From: Leptodontidium sp. MPI-SDFR-AT-0119
Taxonomy: Eukaryota; Ascomycota; Leotiomycetes; Helotiales; Leptodontidiaceae
Length of the DNA stretch: 64,000 bases
Direction of reading: 5' to 3'
Assembly (NCBI GenBank): GCA_020726505.1
Contig: JAHLEZ010000025.1
Location: 124,001-188,000, forward strand
In this document: piece after piece, positions 9,976 through 22,539 of the stretch
Numbering within the stretch: the stretch's first letter is position 1
Layout of the letters: each line of letters begins with the position of its first letter
Translations under genes and position numbers: made by a program
Notes under the pieces: generated by a model
Told to the model about the DNA's origin: nothing
The model's database searches: none
The model's input: the letters and a program-made list of their open reading frames with translations, nothing else

Positions 9976-11823
9976 ACGTCTAACCCCCCCATTCCGGCCA
10001 CCCCCCCATTCCGGCCACCTCGCTTAACCTCACCGCCACTCTTACCTGTCAACTTCAATAATTAATTAAATTTTAATCCTCTAATCGATTTTCTTGAAAT
10101 TTGGAATGTAAATTGTTCACATCATGAAGCCTCAATATACCGAATATGACGTCATGTGCGCTTTAGAAGAAGTGGCAAATGGCAAGTCTTTACAAAAGGC
10201 ATCACGTGAGTGGGGTGTTCTAAGGTCTACTCTTTAAGGCCGTAACGCAACAACTCAGTCACATTAAGAAGCCGCTAGCCACTTACAAAGATTACTTATA
10301 GTAGTAGAGAATCGATTGACCGATTGGGTTTTAACTCAAGAGGCTCTTGGCTATAGAGTTACGCACATATAGATTCGGGTTTTTGGAGAGAGGCTTCTAG
10401 CTCTCTAAGGGGACCACAAACCACTCGGAAAACACTAGATAACACGATTTCTGGCTCGTAATCTTATTCTTAAGACTAAGAGGCAAATATACGTCGATTC
10501 TATACGTGTTAATTACGCTCGGTCTAAAGTTATACGGCCTTAGTTCCAAAAACTAGATATTCCGGCAATCAAAGCTATTCCAGTTAATTAACGATAAAAT
10601 ATAGACGAAGCCAGTATTATAGAAGGTTATAATTTGAATAGATATATTGTAGGGAGTGTCGAAATACGCAAGGTTTAAGCAAAACAGCCAAGTTCACGTA
10701 CTTAGACGACAATCATTGAGTATATTTCTACAACTGGAGTTTCGACACAACCACTAGTAATTTACAAGGGAAAGTCGGTGTAATAATAATAGTTTCCATC
10801 TTAATTAGAGATATTCGACAATTGCCACTTCACAGCCACTAAAAATAGGTGGACTACCGATGCTACGGCTTTAGAGTGGCTAGAAAAGGTGTTTATCTCT
10901 TAGACGCAACCACGTGACTATTTAGTAAGACTCCTTATTCTAGACGGCCATAGGAGCCACGAGACTACAGAATTCCTTTAGAAGTGCCTCGAGCATAATA
11001 TCTACCTCTTATTTTTACCTACATATACGTTACACGTCTTACAACCTCTCGATTTAACGGTTTTCTCCTCACTTAAGCGTGTTTACTAGAAAGAGCTGCA
11101 AAAGTTGAGTTCTCTAATTGATTTTACACTAATTAGTAAGTGTAATTTTCTTGTTTATTATTAAAAGGCACGTCAAGAAAGTGTTACACCTTCTAATATC
11201 AAATCAAGGTAGAGAACTATAGGTTTATGGCCGGTATCTGTCGCTAAGCCGCTAATGAGCCCTTTGTTGTTAGAAAACAGTAATAAATCGACAGATTTAA
11301 CGCTCCTAAAGCCTCAAGATATACTAATACTACTTCCGAAGGTTTCTGATACTTCGATTAGGTTACAAACTCTAAAGGCGCGAAAAGATCTATACTTATA
11401 AATTCGTACTCTAGTAAGCGGGTCACATGATTAACTTCTGACGTAACGTTTACATTTTAGGAAGGTTATAAAAGGGATTGACGAGAAGGATTACGAATTA
11501 GGGAAGGCAAATATAAAGATTAAAGAGCTAAAAGAGAGATTAAAGCACTTGAGGCCGAAGAAAAAGAAGGTTTAGACTAGTCTAAATTTTAAGTTTATAA
11601 CAATCCGTGCTATTAAAGAGGCTTAAATTACAGCTAGGGAGCGTCAAATTAAATCTAAAGAATTAGAATTAGGAGGAGAATTAGAATCTACAATATCTTG
11701 TATAGAAGTTGACGCTGAATAGAGTTATTAAGTCTCAAACAGGAAGTGTTACAATTAAGCGAGGTGGCCGGAATGGGGGGGTGGCCGGAATGGGGGGGTG
11801 GCCGGAATGGGGGGGTTAGACGT
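9976..11823 (+). mobile_element. Fot/pogo-type transposon with 17-bp iteron ends
   Basis: An 1848-bp element flanked by TA (9974-9975, 11824-11825). Ends are ACGTCTAACC and GGTTAGACGT. Just inside are tandem 17-bp units CCGGAATGGGGGGGTGG: two on the left, three on the right, in inverted orientation. Between them lies one decayed transposase. The same iteron appears once, mutated, at 31815-31831, marking a related remnant. Confidence 0.9.
10134..11755 (+). pseudogene. Fot-type transposase, inactivated by RIP-like decay
   Basis: The frame starts at ATG 10134 with a psq-type HTH (MKPQYTEYDVMCALEEVANG, then ASREWGVLRSTL). It continues through a CENP-B-like HTH to the DDE_1 catalytic core, LLILDGHRSHETTEFL (about 10930-10985), then THTLHVLQPLDL with the first Thr-His decayed, and a basic C-terminal coiled segment (about 11470-11720). 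More than a dozen TAA/TAG codons interrupt it, mostly where Gln or Trp is expected, so it is heavily RIP-mutated. It belongs to the Tc1/mariner pogo branch, but its ends differ from the element at 2316-4460, so the two are separate families. Confidence 0.85.
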
Positions 11824-11825
11824 TA

Positions 11826-13154
11826 GCGCGGAAAAGCGATTTGTAACCGGGTGATATCAACAGGGCTGTTGTTGAAGTCGTTACTTTGCCCTGCCAGAGA
11901 CGGTCCTCGTAGATAGACTCTAGCAGGACCAGAACGGAGAAGACTGTGAACATTAATTGCACGAGATAGGCATGTGGTTTGGGTAGCCAACCGCAAGCCT
12001 TTGGACTGTGGAAAAGTTAGTCAAGGCAAAAGCGAGAAAGGAGCCGACTTGTCTTACAATATATCCCCAAGGATAAGAGGCATCTTGTAAGCGTATGGGT
12101 TATGTGGTTGGAGGAAGAAAGGAAAGAATAAGGGGACGGAGGAGTGATCACTGAGTAATCAAATGGATTACGTCCAATACATATGCCGAGACTTCTCCCC
12201 TCGTTGGTATTCGTGGCCGAGAAGGGAAGGGCAGGAGGACAAGCGTCATTGAACATAACCCTTTGACACTATTGCGGACACGCGGCCATGAAGAACATCG
12301 GAGCTGCTTCCACACTGGAAATGTCCTGCTGCAGGATATGACAAATATCAACGTGACTTCACGATAGAAGTTTTGTCATTCTGATACCAAACCCGTGTCA
12401 ATTACCTCAGATCATCTTCATCATTACTGGTCATTCGAACGGTGTCATTCGTGCGAGAGTATTGGCATTTCGTCATCCCGAGGGTTTGGGAGGTGTTGAT
12501 TTTTGGGGTACTCGGCATCAGGAATTACTGTATCCTCGGGGTATTCTTTCCTACACATTTCAATCACAATAGACTTTAGTTAAAGATATTGTTAAACAGG
12601 ATTACGGATTTTTGATCTTCGAGATATATACAGCCATTAGATATGGCACAGGCCAGTATGGTTCAGCTAGGCTGAATTCCGGTTCCGGAACGGGCGACAG
12701 CAGGAAGGGTGCCCGGTTGTGGAAGCTGATACTCAGTAAATTTCTCCACCGTAAACGCTAGGCGAAGAGCTTCATGAAAGACAAGACGGTACATAAAATA
12801 TAGAAGGCTCCGTTGGGGATATAATTGTTCATTTTTCCTTTGCCTTCCCCGGTGTAATCTTTACAGGCTGTCCCCTCAATGATTTTGCAGAGCTCTTGGT
12901 TGTTGGATTGCTTGAGTCTATTTCGCTTTCAAAATCTTCTCCATAAAGTTTTGTGTCTTTGGTGAAGTCTTCGAAACACACATAAGTGAGGCAAGAAATT
13001 GCGAGGTCTGCTAGGAGTTAGGTTATATGACATCTTCTCTGACCTCAGACCAACTCAAAAAGTACAAACAAACAAGGAACATATTATTGTTATATTACTT
13101 AGTAAGTCGATTATTCAGAATCCGATCAGGTAGAGCCGTAGCATCTTTCCTGTA
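11826..13154. other. no gene recognised
   Basis: Ordinary base composition with overlapping minus frames at 12017-12351 that show no domain and no good start context. Nothing else seen; the downstream end may hold the 3' UTR of the gene at 13155. Confidence 0.3.
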
Positions 13155-14370
13155 TCACTTTCTCACAAACACCTTCGTCAAAACAGCAAATCCTTCAACC
13201 AACACAGCACTAACACTCATCCAAAACGAGACAGTCTATGTTCATCAGTCTTTTCGTCAAGCACCGCAAACTGGAAAGAGAGAAACATACTTGTACTTGA
13301 CACTGCACATAGAATTTGATAATCTCCGGAAACTGCTCGTTCAATTTCTTCGCGGTAGGACTGCACGTATACCCCCAAAGCGCATTCGGATCAATTGCTC
13401 CTCCCAAATTCTTAGAAGCATGGAAAGTGGAGCTGGAAGCAAGCCATATGCCACACTATAAATATCAGAATTTGGTCTTCAATCCTTCCGCACCCTGCGT
13501 ATTCTTAAGAGAGCGTATCAAGGAGATCGAGAAAGAGCGAATGATGAGATAGTGTAAGGGAAACGAACAGGAAAGAAGTATTTTGTGAAACTTACATTAA
13601 TACCATGTAACAAATAATCCCAGGCCTTATTATACATCTCCTCCCGTTTCTCATCCTTAATATGCCCTCTCACCCTCCAAAACACAACACAAGCATTTAA
13701 CACCACCGTCACTGCCCCAGCCGCGATCATCATATATGTTGGCCACAGCGCCATGAAAGTAGGATAGATGGCTTGTCCGCCGGCGGTAACGTTCTTGTTT
13801 GCTAGGAAGGTGCGATAGGCGTTGGCCATCACAACGAGAATTATGATGGATAAAATGAGGGAGGTGGCTCGCTGAGAGATGTCGAGGATGCGCTGTCGGT
13901 GGAGGGCTTTGGTTTGTTTGAGTGTTGCAGGAGGCGAAAACTGGGGGGCGTTAAGATGTGAGAGAAGAGAGGAGGGAAGCAGGAGGCACCTTTTCTTCAT
14001 CAATAGAGAGACGACTGAACGTGCTTTTGGAAGGGGAGGGAGTGGTTAATGCGAGGTCTGTGATGTTGGAGCTTGGGGAGAGGAGAGAGTTTTGACTGAG
14101 GAGAGGTAGGTCTGCCTCGTCTACTTTCGAGTCGGGATGGGTTGAGTCAATGTTAGTTTCGGTTCTGTCTTCCATGTGGGTCTCTTGGAAATGGTAAGAC
14201 TGCAGAAACTTTGCGTCTGAGGATATAGGGGACGCTTGAGTAACTGGTAAGATGCTTTGATTGGAGGCATCGCTCTTTGAGAATGTGCTTGTTTGTGGTG
14301 CTGAGGCTGCTCTTTTGATGGGGAGCATTTGATGCTTGGAGGCGAAAGTGACTTGGGGTTTTGACGACAT
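13155..14370 (-). CDS. four-exon integral membrane protein (MARVEL-like?)
   Basis: Exons 14370-13990, 13940-13596, 13455-13291 and 13235-13155, all in phase 0, give 323 aa. Introns of 49, 140 and 55 nt have GTGCCT, GTAAGT and GTATGT donors. Residues 1-130 are Ser/Pro-rich and probably cytosolic. TM segments follow: SLILSIIILVVMANAYRTFL, then FMALWPTYMMIAAGAVTVVL running into ACVVFW, a weak one in exon 3, and SFWMSVSAVLVEGFAVLTKV at the C-terminus. Topology and size resemble fungal MARVEL-type membrane proteins, but I cannot name the family with certainty. The start MSSKPQ is preferred; an upstream in-frame Met at 14484 would add 38 aa. Confidence 0.8.
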
Positions 14371-17251
14371 GATGGCTTGGTGAATAGTACTGATAGCAGG
14401 GTGCCTTTTCGGAGATGGGCTAGCAAAGGCTTGAAATTGTATGGACCAGAACGGGGTAGGGTCGTTGGCTTTTATGGCCCTCATATAGTCGTCCAGGTCG
14501 CCAATAGCTTAGTCTCACTCACCCACTTCTGCACATCACCATCGCCGATGCACACCCTACCAATCGCGCGGCTGAGCATCCACAACCTTACGCCCAGAGT
14601 GAAGCCATCACCTCCACGGCAAGCTCCGGCAAATATCCACCTTCCCACATTGCCGCATGTGCACCAGCCACAGCCCATTCGCTCCTTTTCTCCCCAATAT
14701 GCCCTCAATGATATTCTCTTCAGTGAAGGGGCGAATGAAAGGAATCTAGACTTGCAAGAAACGTACCTCACCCGTCTGCCACAGTGCGGCCCAGTACCAA
14801 AATTCTTAAATCGGGATCAGCATTTCCAGTAAATCGTACCCTGTGTCAAATGGCTGATATCACGTAACCCTTCAAGAATTGGAAGAGGTGCGTGGGCTAA
14901 ATGTGAAGCTGAAAGCTGCTTTGCTTTTGATGTCGCACGGCAGGGGAGTAAGCAAAATATCCGGAGTAAATGTCGGGCAATAAGCAGGCTGCAAGAAAAC
15001 ATGACAGAATGGTTAAGAAAGAGGGGGATGAGTGGTGTGGTTGGGAAGGAGAGGCATTCGAAATGGAGTCTGTGAGTCTGACCTGGGCTGCCGTCTCAGC
15101 TCGCCACTTGGCGTTCACCGAGTTTTGTGGCTTCTCGAATGCCGGTAGTTGACTGGAATTCTGGATGGTAAATTGATAATGAGGTTGTAATTGGTGGTGG
15201 AGTATACGAGTGGCTTACGAGCGTCCTGAGGCTTTGCCACATGATGATCGTGGCGCAAACGATCGGCGTTCATTCATGACACTCGGGCGCATGTGATTTC
15301 ACCATACCTACAGTACTGTTCGCCGCGATAAGATGCAGCGACGTGATAGTAGCCCTCAAGGATTCCAGAGCGATGATTTGGCTGGAACAAAGAAATATTG
15401 AACAGTGACGCATTGAAACCAAGAGGCAGTATCATCTTGAAGGGTATGAGTTGCGATGTGCGAGACCGACGACTTCAACATCGACATATAACAGCTAGAC
15501 TCACACATCTACAATCAAGACTAAAAAAAATGCAAATAAGAATTGAGATATTAAGAAGACGATAATCTATAACAGGGGAAACAAACCAGCTGATTCGATC
15601 CTCATGGGCCGATGTGATTGAAAATACATGCTTTCCAGTTTTGATTGTAAGAAGAACGAACGCCTTCGAAAAATATGAGTGTACATCTTCGTGGCTCTAA
15701 TAATCTCGGTAGCGCTACTATCATTTGCTTCACAGCAGGTGTGTGTGCCCACAGTAATTCTACTGTAGCACCCTATTGTACAGTATCTAATATCACTTCC
15801 ACTTGAGATCAGACACTCACAATTGCCTAGCATGTGAATTGTCTTGCCTCGCAAACAACATTTTCCTCTCGACGTCTCGATTTTTGTTGTAGCTTCGAAT
15901 CTCAATACTACCCATGAAATACTGCCTAAGATTTCACTATACGTTATCTCAATCTAAACCTTTGTACAGTAGAAGGCGAATTGGGTGTCGCTAGTTTTTT
16001 AGTTAATTATTTTAAGAGGGGTCCATTTCCTGACACTTGTGGCTGTGCACCCCTGTCTGGTTGTACTTCAAGGTACCGCTACTAGTTGTCATCATCCTGC
16101 CCCATCAATCCTCCTACAGTAGCATCCTTCCTTCCTCTTCTTCCAGTCCCGACAGAGTCAGCGCTTTTGTGTCAGCGATCATGGCGCCGCAGCTGAGTGC
16201 TGCACAGCATATTTCCCCCCCTCTACAATACTCGGGGTGACGGCAAAGCTGACACCAACTTCCAATAGCTCGACATGCAGGACGGAGACACTCTTGAGGT
16301 CCACCAAGAGCAGATCGGCGGAGCAAACTAAGCAAGGCGGTAATGGCGAAATACGCAGGCGTAGTGTGGAAGCAGCGGCAGAGACGAGCAAGATCCACCC
16401 TTCGAAAAGAAGAAGCTGGCTCTAAGACGCTTCTGCCTATTATATCTGCGGGCGACGGTGCGAGAGACTATTAATTTTCCCGTCCTAGCCAGGCCGTTCA
16501 GCCAGAAGATGCATCGCTTATTTTGTCCATCTATTCCATCAGCTTGTTATATATCCTCTGTAGAAGGTCGATGCGCGTGTTAAGGAGGCAGGCAGGTTCG
16601 TTTTGGCGATTGTAGGAGTTGAAGGACGCATTCGTTCCAAACGGGAGGAGGATGAGGGGATCCTCTTGGCCTATTGCTTGTTAGTTTCTCTGATAATAGT
16701 CTACTTTCGTATCTACAAGGAACTGACCGAAATGATATGTGTTCCCAAGTTAGGCTGTGGCGCTTCCGCGGACTTGAATGTGATGATACTGATTGCCGTG
16801 GAGGGACGGTCGCCCGTCTAGCTGCTCGGGAAATGACATCGCGATCGACCGTGCGAGCTAGCTGCCGCAAAGTAGAGAAGGCGCCGGCTAGGGCACTGAA
16901 TTATGAAGTGCAAGCCTCTGCTTCATATTGTTTGTCGGTGCTGGCACGATCTCGTTGTTGATGGTGAAAGGCAGTCCTCATTCGCCCTGTAACTGTAGGG
17001 GTGGCACTGGCCTAGTGTCATGAGGCTGCGGCTGAAGCCCAGGTGAAGACTTCCCACCTACTCTCTCCATCAACCTCCAGTGTGTCTCTTGCATTATCAT
17101 TTCTCTTACAATGGCGGAGCCGTTCCGCATTGTCGCCGGTGCCATTGGCATTGCATCTGCTTTCACTGCTTGTGTTAACTGCGTCGAGTATGTCCAGTTT
17201 GGCCGCCACTTCGGTCGAGATGTCCAGACTAACAAGCTTGAAGAGACGCAA
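14371..17251. other. long intergenic stretch, no supported gene
   Basis: Frames of 60-150 codons at 14377-15152, 15567-15905 and 16037-16961 overlap on both strands and show no domain, splice pattern or consistent frame. The part next to 17252 is probably the 3' UTR of the carrier gene. A small gene could be hidden here. Confidence 0.3.
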
Positions 17252-18543
17252 TCATCGGTTCGCACCAGCTGTCTTTCGAGTCGCTTCTGACTTGGCGTCG
17301 TTCATGTGCTTCATGATGTACTCGTATGTGAGTATGGTGGTGGTTGCTGCTGGCACGGCTCGCATCATGCTCGTGCCCATCCCGGCGTAAAATGTTCGCC
17401 AACCCTCTTCCCGTAAAATGGTCTTGAATGTTGTTACGATACCTTTGTATTGTGGTGTTACTGCCTTCGTCTTGGCGACGATTTTGGAAACGCCATGATT
17501 TTGGGATCCTTCCAATCCGCCTCTGAAAGTGGAATATTCGGGAGAAGCCGAAGGCATAGATCTTTGCTGGCTCTGAAGTCTTGTCCGGATGACTTCGTGC
17601 GGGTACGTAACGGAGCTCGCTGTGATTTTGCTCAGTATGCTCGCTGAGAGGATGCCAACCCAGTGCGAACTGTGGGCCCCTTCTGCGGATACGCCCATTC
17701 CCTGACCCGTGAACTTTGTTTTGAGGAATTCATACGCTGGAAATTGCACCGCAACGTGAGTCAAACCAAGGAGAGCCGGTGTGAGCCCGGAGTAGAAGGA
17801 TAGGATCCCCTCAGTTCTATATATCTTTCTTGCCGCGTCAAACGTAGATTTATAGTGCCAAGGGGGTCGAGCATCATCAGCAGTCGACTTTCGGCTCACC
17901 TGTAACATCAGACGAGTCTTTATCACCCATATAGGATTAGTGACCATAGTTGAGGCGGCTCCAGCGACGATGGATGACCAGAAATTCATCAGGTTTGGGT
18001 TGTTTGTGTAACAAGTCAGTGGGGAAGCTTTTGATAGGGATGACTGCTGATCTTCATACCATTGCATTGCGCAAAGAATTCCTTCGACTTGCCATATACC
18101 GTAAACCAGACTGCCCACGCAGGCAAGTAACCTAGCATGAACGGCCCCATTCCTCTGTACATTCCCCGAAGACCCTCCTCCCGCCATATGACTCGAGCTG
18201 TCCCAAGCATGCCACGATATACGACATGCCTAGGAGCATGGTTTCCCTTTGCTACTTGTCCCCGGAAACCTCCTTGAGCTTGCAACTTTGTCTTTATTAC
18301 ATCCAACGGACAAATGACAATCCCAGAAGTAAACCCTCCTGCCATCCCGGCCAGAGCATTAAAAGTCGAACCCGACCTCCCCAAAGCAATTTTTTCCAAA
18401 GTCGTAAGGGGTAAATTTTCATTTCGCAAGCCCGAAGGTGTCTTTGCAAGCTGTTGGGAGGAGGAAGCAAAATTCTCGGATCCGGGAGATATGGTGCTGT
18501 GTACATGCGACATTGCAGGTCGTTGCACGTATATGCTTAGCAC
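17252..18543 (-). CDS. YIA6: mitochondrial carrier, NAD+ transporter type (Yia6/Ndt1-like)
   Basis: A mitochondrial inner-membrane solute carrier with three Mito_carr repeats. The signature loops are PLDVIKTKLQAQ, PIWVIKTRLMLQ and PHEVIRTRLQSQQ; the Trp in the second is typical of the NAD+/pyrimidine-nucleotide branch. RREEG-like helices (WREEGLRGMYRGMGP, YRTEGILSFYSGLTP, LREEGWRTFYAGMG) follow each. About 410 residues, with a Ser-rich N-terminal extension. Exon 1 runs from 18543 (or Met at 18510) to about 18051; the frame then shifts. The simplest junction is a 32-nt intron (gtatga...aaag), shorter than any other here, so an indel is an alternative. NAD+ as substrate is inferred from family motifs. 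Confidence 0.9.
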
Positions 18544-20851
18544 TTTTACAAGAACAGAAGCACGGCTGGTAGCCGCTCCGTAAGTAAACCCTCGTTGTCA
18601 CTGGTTTATCCAGTCTCGTGCGTCCTGGAGAGTGGGGGAAATTCCTCCGTAGTTCGCTAGTGACGTAGTTTCTATCGGTTGTCGCAGGCCATTGACAGTT
18701 TGCTTAGATATCAGAAGCAGCTGCTGGAGGAGGAAAAGGTGACGATTATAATGTCGTCATATTTTGTTTTTGAGGGGGTGTTGCGTTGGAGATAGGGAGT
18801 TATAGAGGAAGTGGGATATTTGGAAGGTTATTGAAATGCAAGCTTGGATTTTAGATAACTTAAAAGGGTACGATGTCCCTGCAGGAACGTAACAGAGGGA
18901 GAGGGTCTTTGTGCAACATAGTTCTTATGTGCGTTTTGAGCCACTTCACTGCAATTTCTCACTTGATGCCTGTTCCCACAGCTTGTACTACCGCGTGGCA
19001 TTTTATTACTGGCTTAACAATATATCTTTAATTAGATTGCTGATTTTCACATGCCGTAAATTACTCTTACGACAGCTGAGGAAATCATATGATGTCATGA
19101 CCATCAGGAGACGCTCTTGCAAAAGGTAAATTTTCATCTATCTTCAGCCATAATCGATCCTCCTCATCAGATCATCAGACCACGCAGAACCAGGCCTCTT
19201 CTCATGTAATGCTCTCAATGGCTGGTTACTGTAATCCAACTGTCTCGGGACAGTGCACTCTGAACGTTCACTTTTAACCTAAAACGGACGCACTAACTCT
19301 ACAGTAATACCCAGACGTCAATGAAGTAGTTCGTAAAATCAGAGGCGGAGGCTAGATTCTGAGTGCAAGCAGAATTAGACGTCTTCGAGAAGGAGAGTTG
19401 CAAATGCAAAGATGATGGCCGGAATTTAGGCCAAAAGAGCGAAAATGGCTCTATGCCAAAACTGAATCGGCGCGCCTGATTGGTCAAGCTAAATTTGGAT
19501 GCCATGGCTTTGCGTTGAGGAGTATTGAGAAAGGCTTCCGGCTGCGTCGTTGCTTTTGAGGAGTCAGTCGATGGGAAAGAGCGTATTGAATTTGCCGAAG
19601 AGTAAGACCTGTATAAAGGGCGATGTTATCTTCAGTCCTCCTTTTACTCTTGAGAGCATAGATTGTGTAATACCAGAACAAATAACCCGCTTTATTGTGA
19701 TCTTTGACTAGTATTGATTTGTCATTAGTCAAGCCGTCGAGGCGTTGACACCTAGGAAGCGGTTCCCGTGTATTAACTTAATCGAGTTTGATATATATAT
19801 ATATATATATATCTCTACATTAAAATATACTATATCTAATCTTTCTTAGCCTTAGAGCCCCGGAATTCACGCTCGCGAGTCGAGTATATTGTTTTCCGTG
19901 CTATGCTACACACTGTCTCCGTAAGAGTCTGACCTAAGTGGATTTAGTATTCCGCTTCCCTGGCTTTTTCCCGGCACTTTCCCGGCATATAGTAAACTAA
20001 AGCGTTAAAGACTAAAATTAACGTATATCGCTAAGGATCCGAATATATCGTTTAAGACAAAATTAATAGTAAATTATAATGTAAAGAATTTAAGTTATTA
20101 CTTAACGTAACTACTAATCTAGAAATAAACTAGAGGATTATTTACTTAGTGTTAGAGTGTAATTTAGAAAGAGACACTAATCCTCTTTAAGCTAGATAAG
20201 GGAGATTCGCTGGAGAAGCTGCTCCGTATCGAGGAGATCGCGGTGCAATTTAGTAGATATTATTATAATAGCTCGTGAGCTGTTCTACGTCGCGGCGCAA
20301 TTATGTAGAGGGCACGTGTAAGTCGAGAGGCGATTGTAAGTCACGGTGCAATGTTAAACCCCTACCTCATGATCATGATAAAGCCCAGCTTTATATAGAC
20401 ATAGGGGTTGAAACCAAATGTTTCAACAGAAATATCATATTTGCGGCCCCTAGTTCCTCTTGTGATGGCCCTGGCCCGGGTTGTCACGTGATTTCCTCTG
20501 ACCCTCTCGCTTACCTCGTGTGGCTTGGTACAGCAGATGGATATAAGCTCGAACTCTTCCTAGAATTCTCCTTCTTCTCTTCTTTTCTCCTTAGCTTAGT
20601 TTTCTCTCGTCTTAGTGCGAATACCATCATGCTCTTCTTGGGCCCTCTGTGGTGGCGTGACGGAATGAAAGGCTTGTGATTGCGCCACCACAACGCGGAG
20701 TCAAGATGAGGCTGACGCCGTCACCCCGCGCTTCAGCAGCTCGTTTGGCCGATTGCCATTGCCATCAAAACGTGAAAGTTGAGATCCACGTCAAAAATCA
20801 GCTCACTTTTCGCAATCTAGTCCACTTCCAAATCTACATCACGCCTACTCG
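18544..20851. other. intergenic, mixed repeat debris
   Basis: No supported gene. 19830-20320 is AT-rich with scattered CGGTGCAAT/CGGCGCAAT motifs and looks RIP-decayed. Around 20350-20640 there is a TGTTAAACCCC/GGGGTTGAAAC inverted pair and a TATAAG plus pyrimidine-rich stretch reminiscent of an LTR promoter, but no clean ends. Confidence 0.35.
19791..19812. repeat. (AT)n microsatellite
   Basis: Eleven perfect AT dinucleotides. Confidence 0.9.
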
Positions 20852-22198
20852 ATGCCCTCCCCATTCAACAAACCTGTCCCAAATGTTCCCTTTTTTATGC
20901 CCACTTCACCCCTGCCCCCAGGCTCCGCGGTCAATCTTGGGCCAAGCACACCTACCCTCTTCACGCCCCTAAAAATCCGCTCCCTCACTTTCCAGAACCG
21001 GATCTTTGTTGCTCCTATGTGTCAATACTCGACCTCGCCTTATCTACCAACAATTGGCGCACTCACCCCCTACCATGTCGTAACACTAGGCCAGTACGCC
21101 CTCAAAGGCTCCTCACTTGTCTTTATCGAAGCCACTGCCGTAACGGGGAATGGGAGGATATCGCCAAACGACAGCGGGCTATGGGAAGATCGCCAGATCG
21201 AAGGCGTGAGGAAAGTGTGTGAATTTGTCCATTCTGTGGGCGGGAAGGTGGGGATTCAACTCGCACATGCAGGAAGGAAAGCGAGTACTGTTGCGCCATG
21301 GTTAGGTAGGGAGAGGGGGAAGAGTGTTGTTACTGGGGAGGATGTCGGTGGATGGCCTGGGAATGTGGTGGCGCCGAGTGCGATAGCATGGTCTAAAGAA
21401 GGTTATAATATGCCCAGAGAGATGACAGTGGTGGAGATAAAAGAGGTCGTGGAGGCGTTTGCGGCTGCGGCCAGGAGGGCTACGCTGGCGGGCGTGGATG
21501 TGATTGAAATTCACGGTGCTCATGGTACGTATTTTATAGACGCAAACTTCATCCTATCGCCATCTAACCCTCAATTTTAACAGGATATCTTCTCTCCTCC
21601 TTCAACTCTCCCATCTCCAACCAGCGATCCGACTCCTATGGCGGATCCTTTGAGAACCGAACACGCATTTGTCGCGAAGTTATCTGTGCCGTCCGCTCTG
21701 CCATTCCCGCCTCAACACCTCTATTCTACCGCATCACATCCACCGAATGGATGGAGGATTCCCCGATCGCCAAGGGCCGCGGCAGCTGGGACGTCGAGTC
21801 CTCGATTCGATTCGCGAAGCTCCTCCCAGAACTCGGCGTGGACCTCTTGGACGTCAGCTCGGGCGGGTAACAACGAAGAGCAGCGCATCATGCCACACAC
21901 AAACTACCAAGTCCAGATCGCCGGCCGCATCCGCCGCGAGCTCAAGATATCCGGCCTACCGCTCCTTATCGGCGCCGTGGGCATGATCACAGACGCCGAG
22001 CAGGCGCGAGACATCGTTCAAGGCTGCGACTCGACCGACAACCTGGGCCCGACGGCCATCGCCGACGCAATCCTAGTCGCTCGCCAGTTCATGCGCGAGC
22101 CGGAATGGGTTCTGCGCGTCGCGTGGTGGCTGGGCGTTGAGGTTCAATGGCCGGTGCAGTTTGGGCGGGGGCGGTTTCTGAAGGGGAGCAAGATATAA
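20852..22198 (+). CDS. old yellow enzyme (YqjM-like), one frameshift
   Basis: An FMN-dependent NAD(P)H:flavin oxidoreductase that reduces activated C=C bonds. Exon 1 (20852-21524) and exon 2 from 21584 (59-nt intron, GTACGT...ACAG) join in frame as HGAHG/YLLSSF. Motifs of the thermophilic-like (YqjM) class are present: APMCQYS with the flavin-tuning Cys, LAHAGRK, APSAI, VIEIHGAHGYL, and SDSYGGSFENR. After LLDVSSGG a TAA at 21868 ends the frame, but the +1 frame continues exactly with NNEEQRIMPHTNYQVQIAGR to the normal C-terminus (EPEWVLR, stop 22198). One extra base around 21861-21868 explains this: a sequencing error or a recent mutation. Without it the protein is about 428 aa. Confidence 0.9.
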
Positions 22199-22539
22199 TC
22201 GCAGCGCTTTAAGAGGGACGAGAACATGATCCTTATAGCTACTGTAGCCTGAGGTTGTCCATGCTGTGGTCTCGCCCAGCCAGCCCAGCGGCCGAACGAG
22301 CTGATCAGCCAAGTGGTGGACATGCATTGCCGCTTCTCCGACTCAGTGGATGGGACAGTGAGAAGCAATATAACAAGCATAACCCCGAGTGTATCTATTA
22401 TAACTTTTAGTGGAAGACGTCTTAGCGTGAGAAGATTAGAGCTAGGAGTATTTTTTTCAGACACAGATCGTGATCTTCTCTTAGCTCTGAGCGATTTTAG
22501 GAAGGTTAACTTCCACTTCTAACTTGATAATTATCTTAA

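Noticed and set aside
14377..14832. 151-codon plus-strand ORF upstream of the membrane protein
   Set aside because: Pro/His-rich low-complexity reading of the opposite strand, with no splice pattern or domain.
20640..20700. GGTGGCG/CGCCACC inverted repeat suggesting a terminator or element end
   Set aside because: Isolated short arms with no matching second end or duplication.
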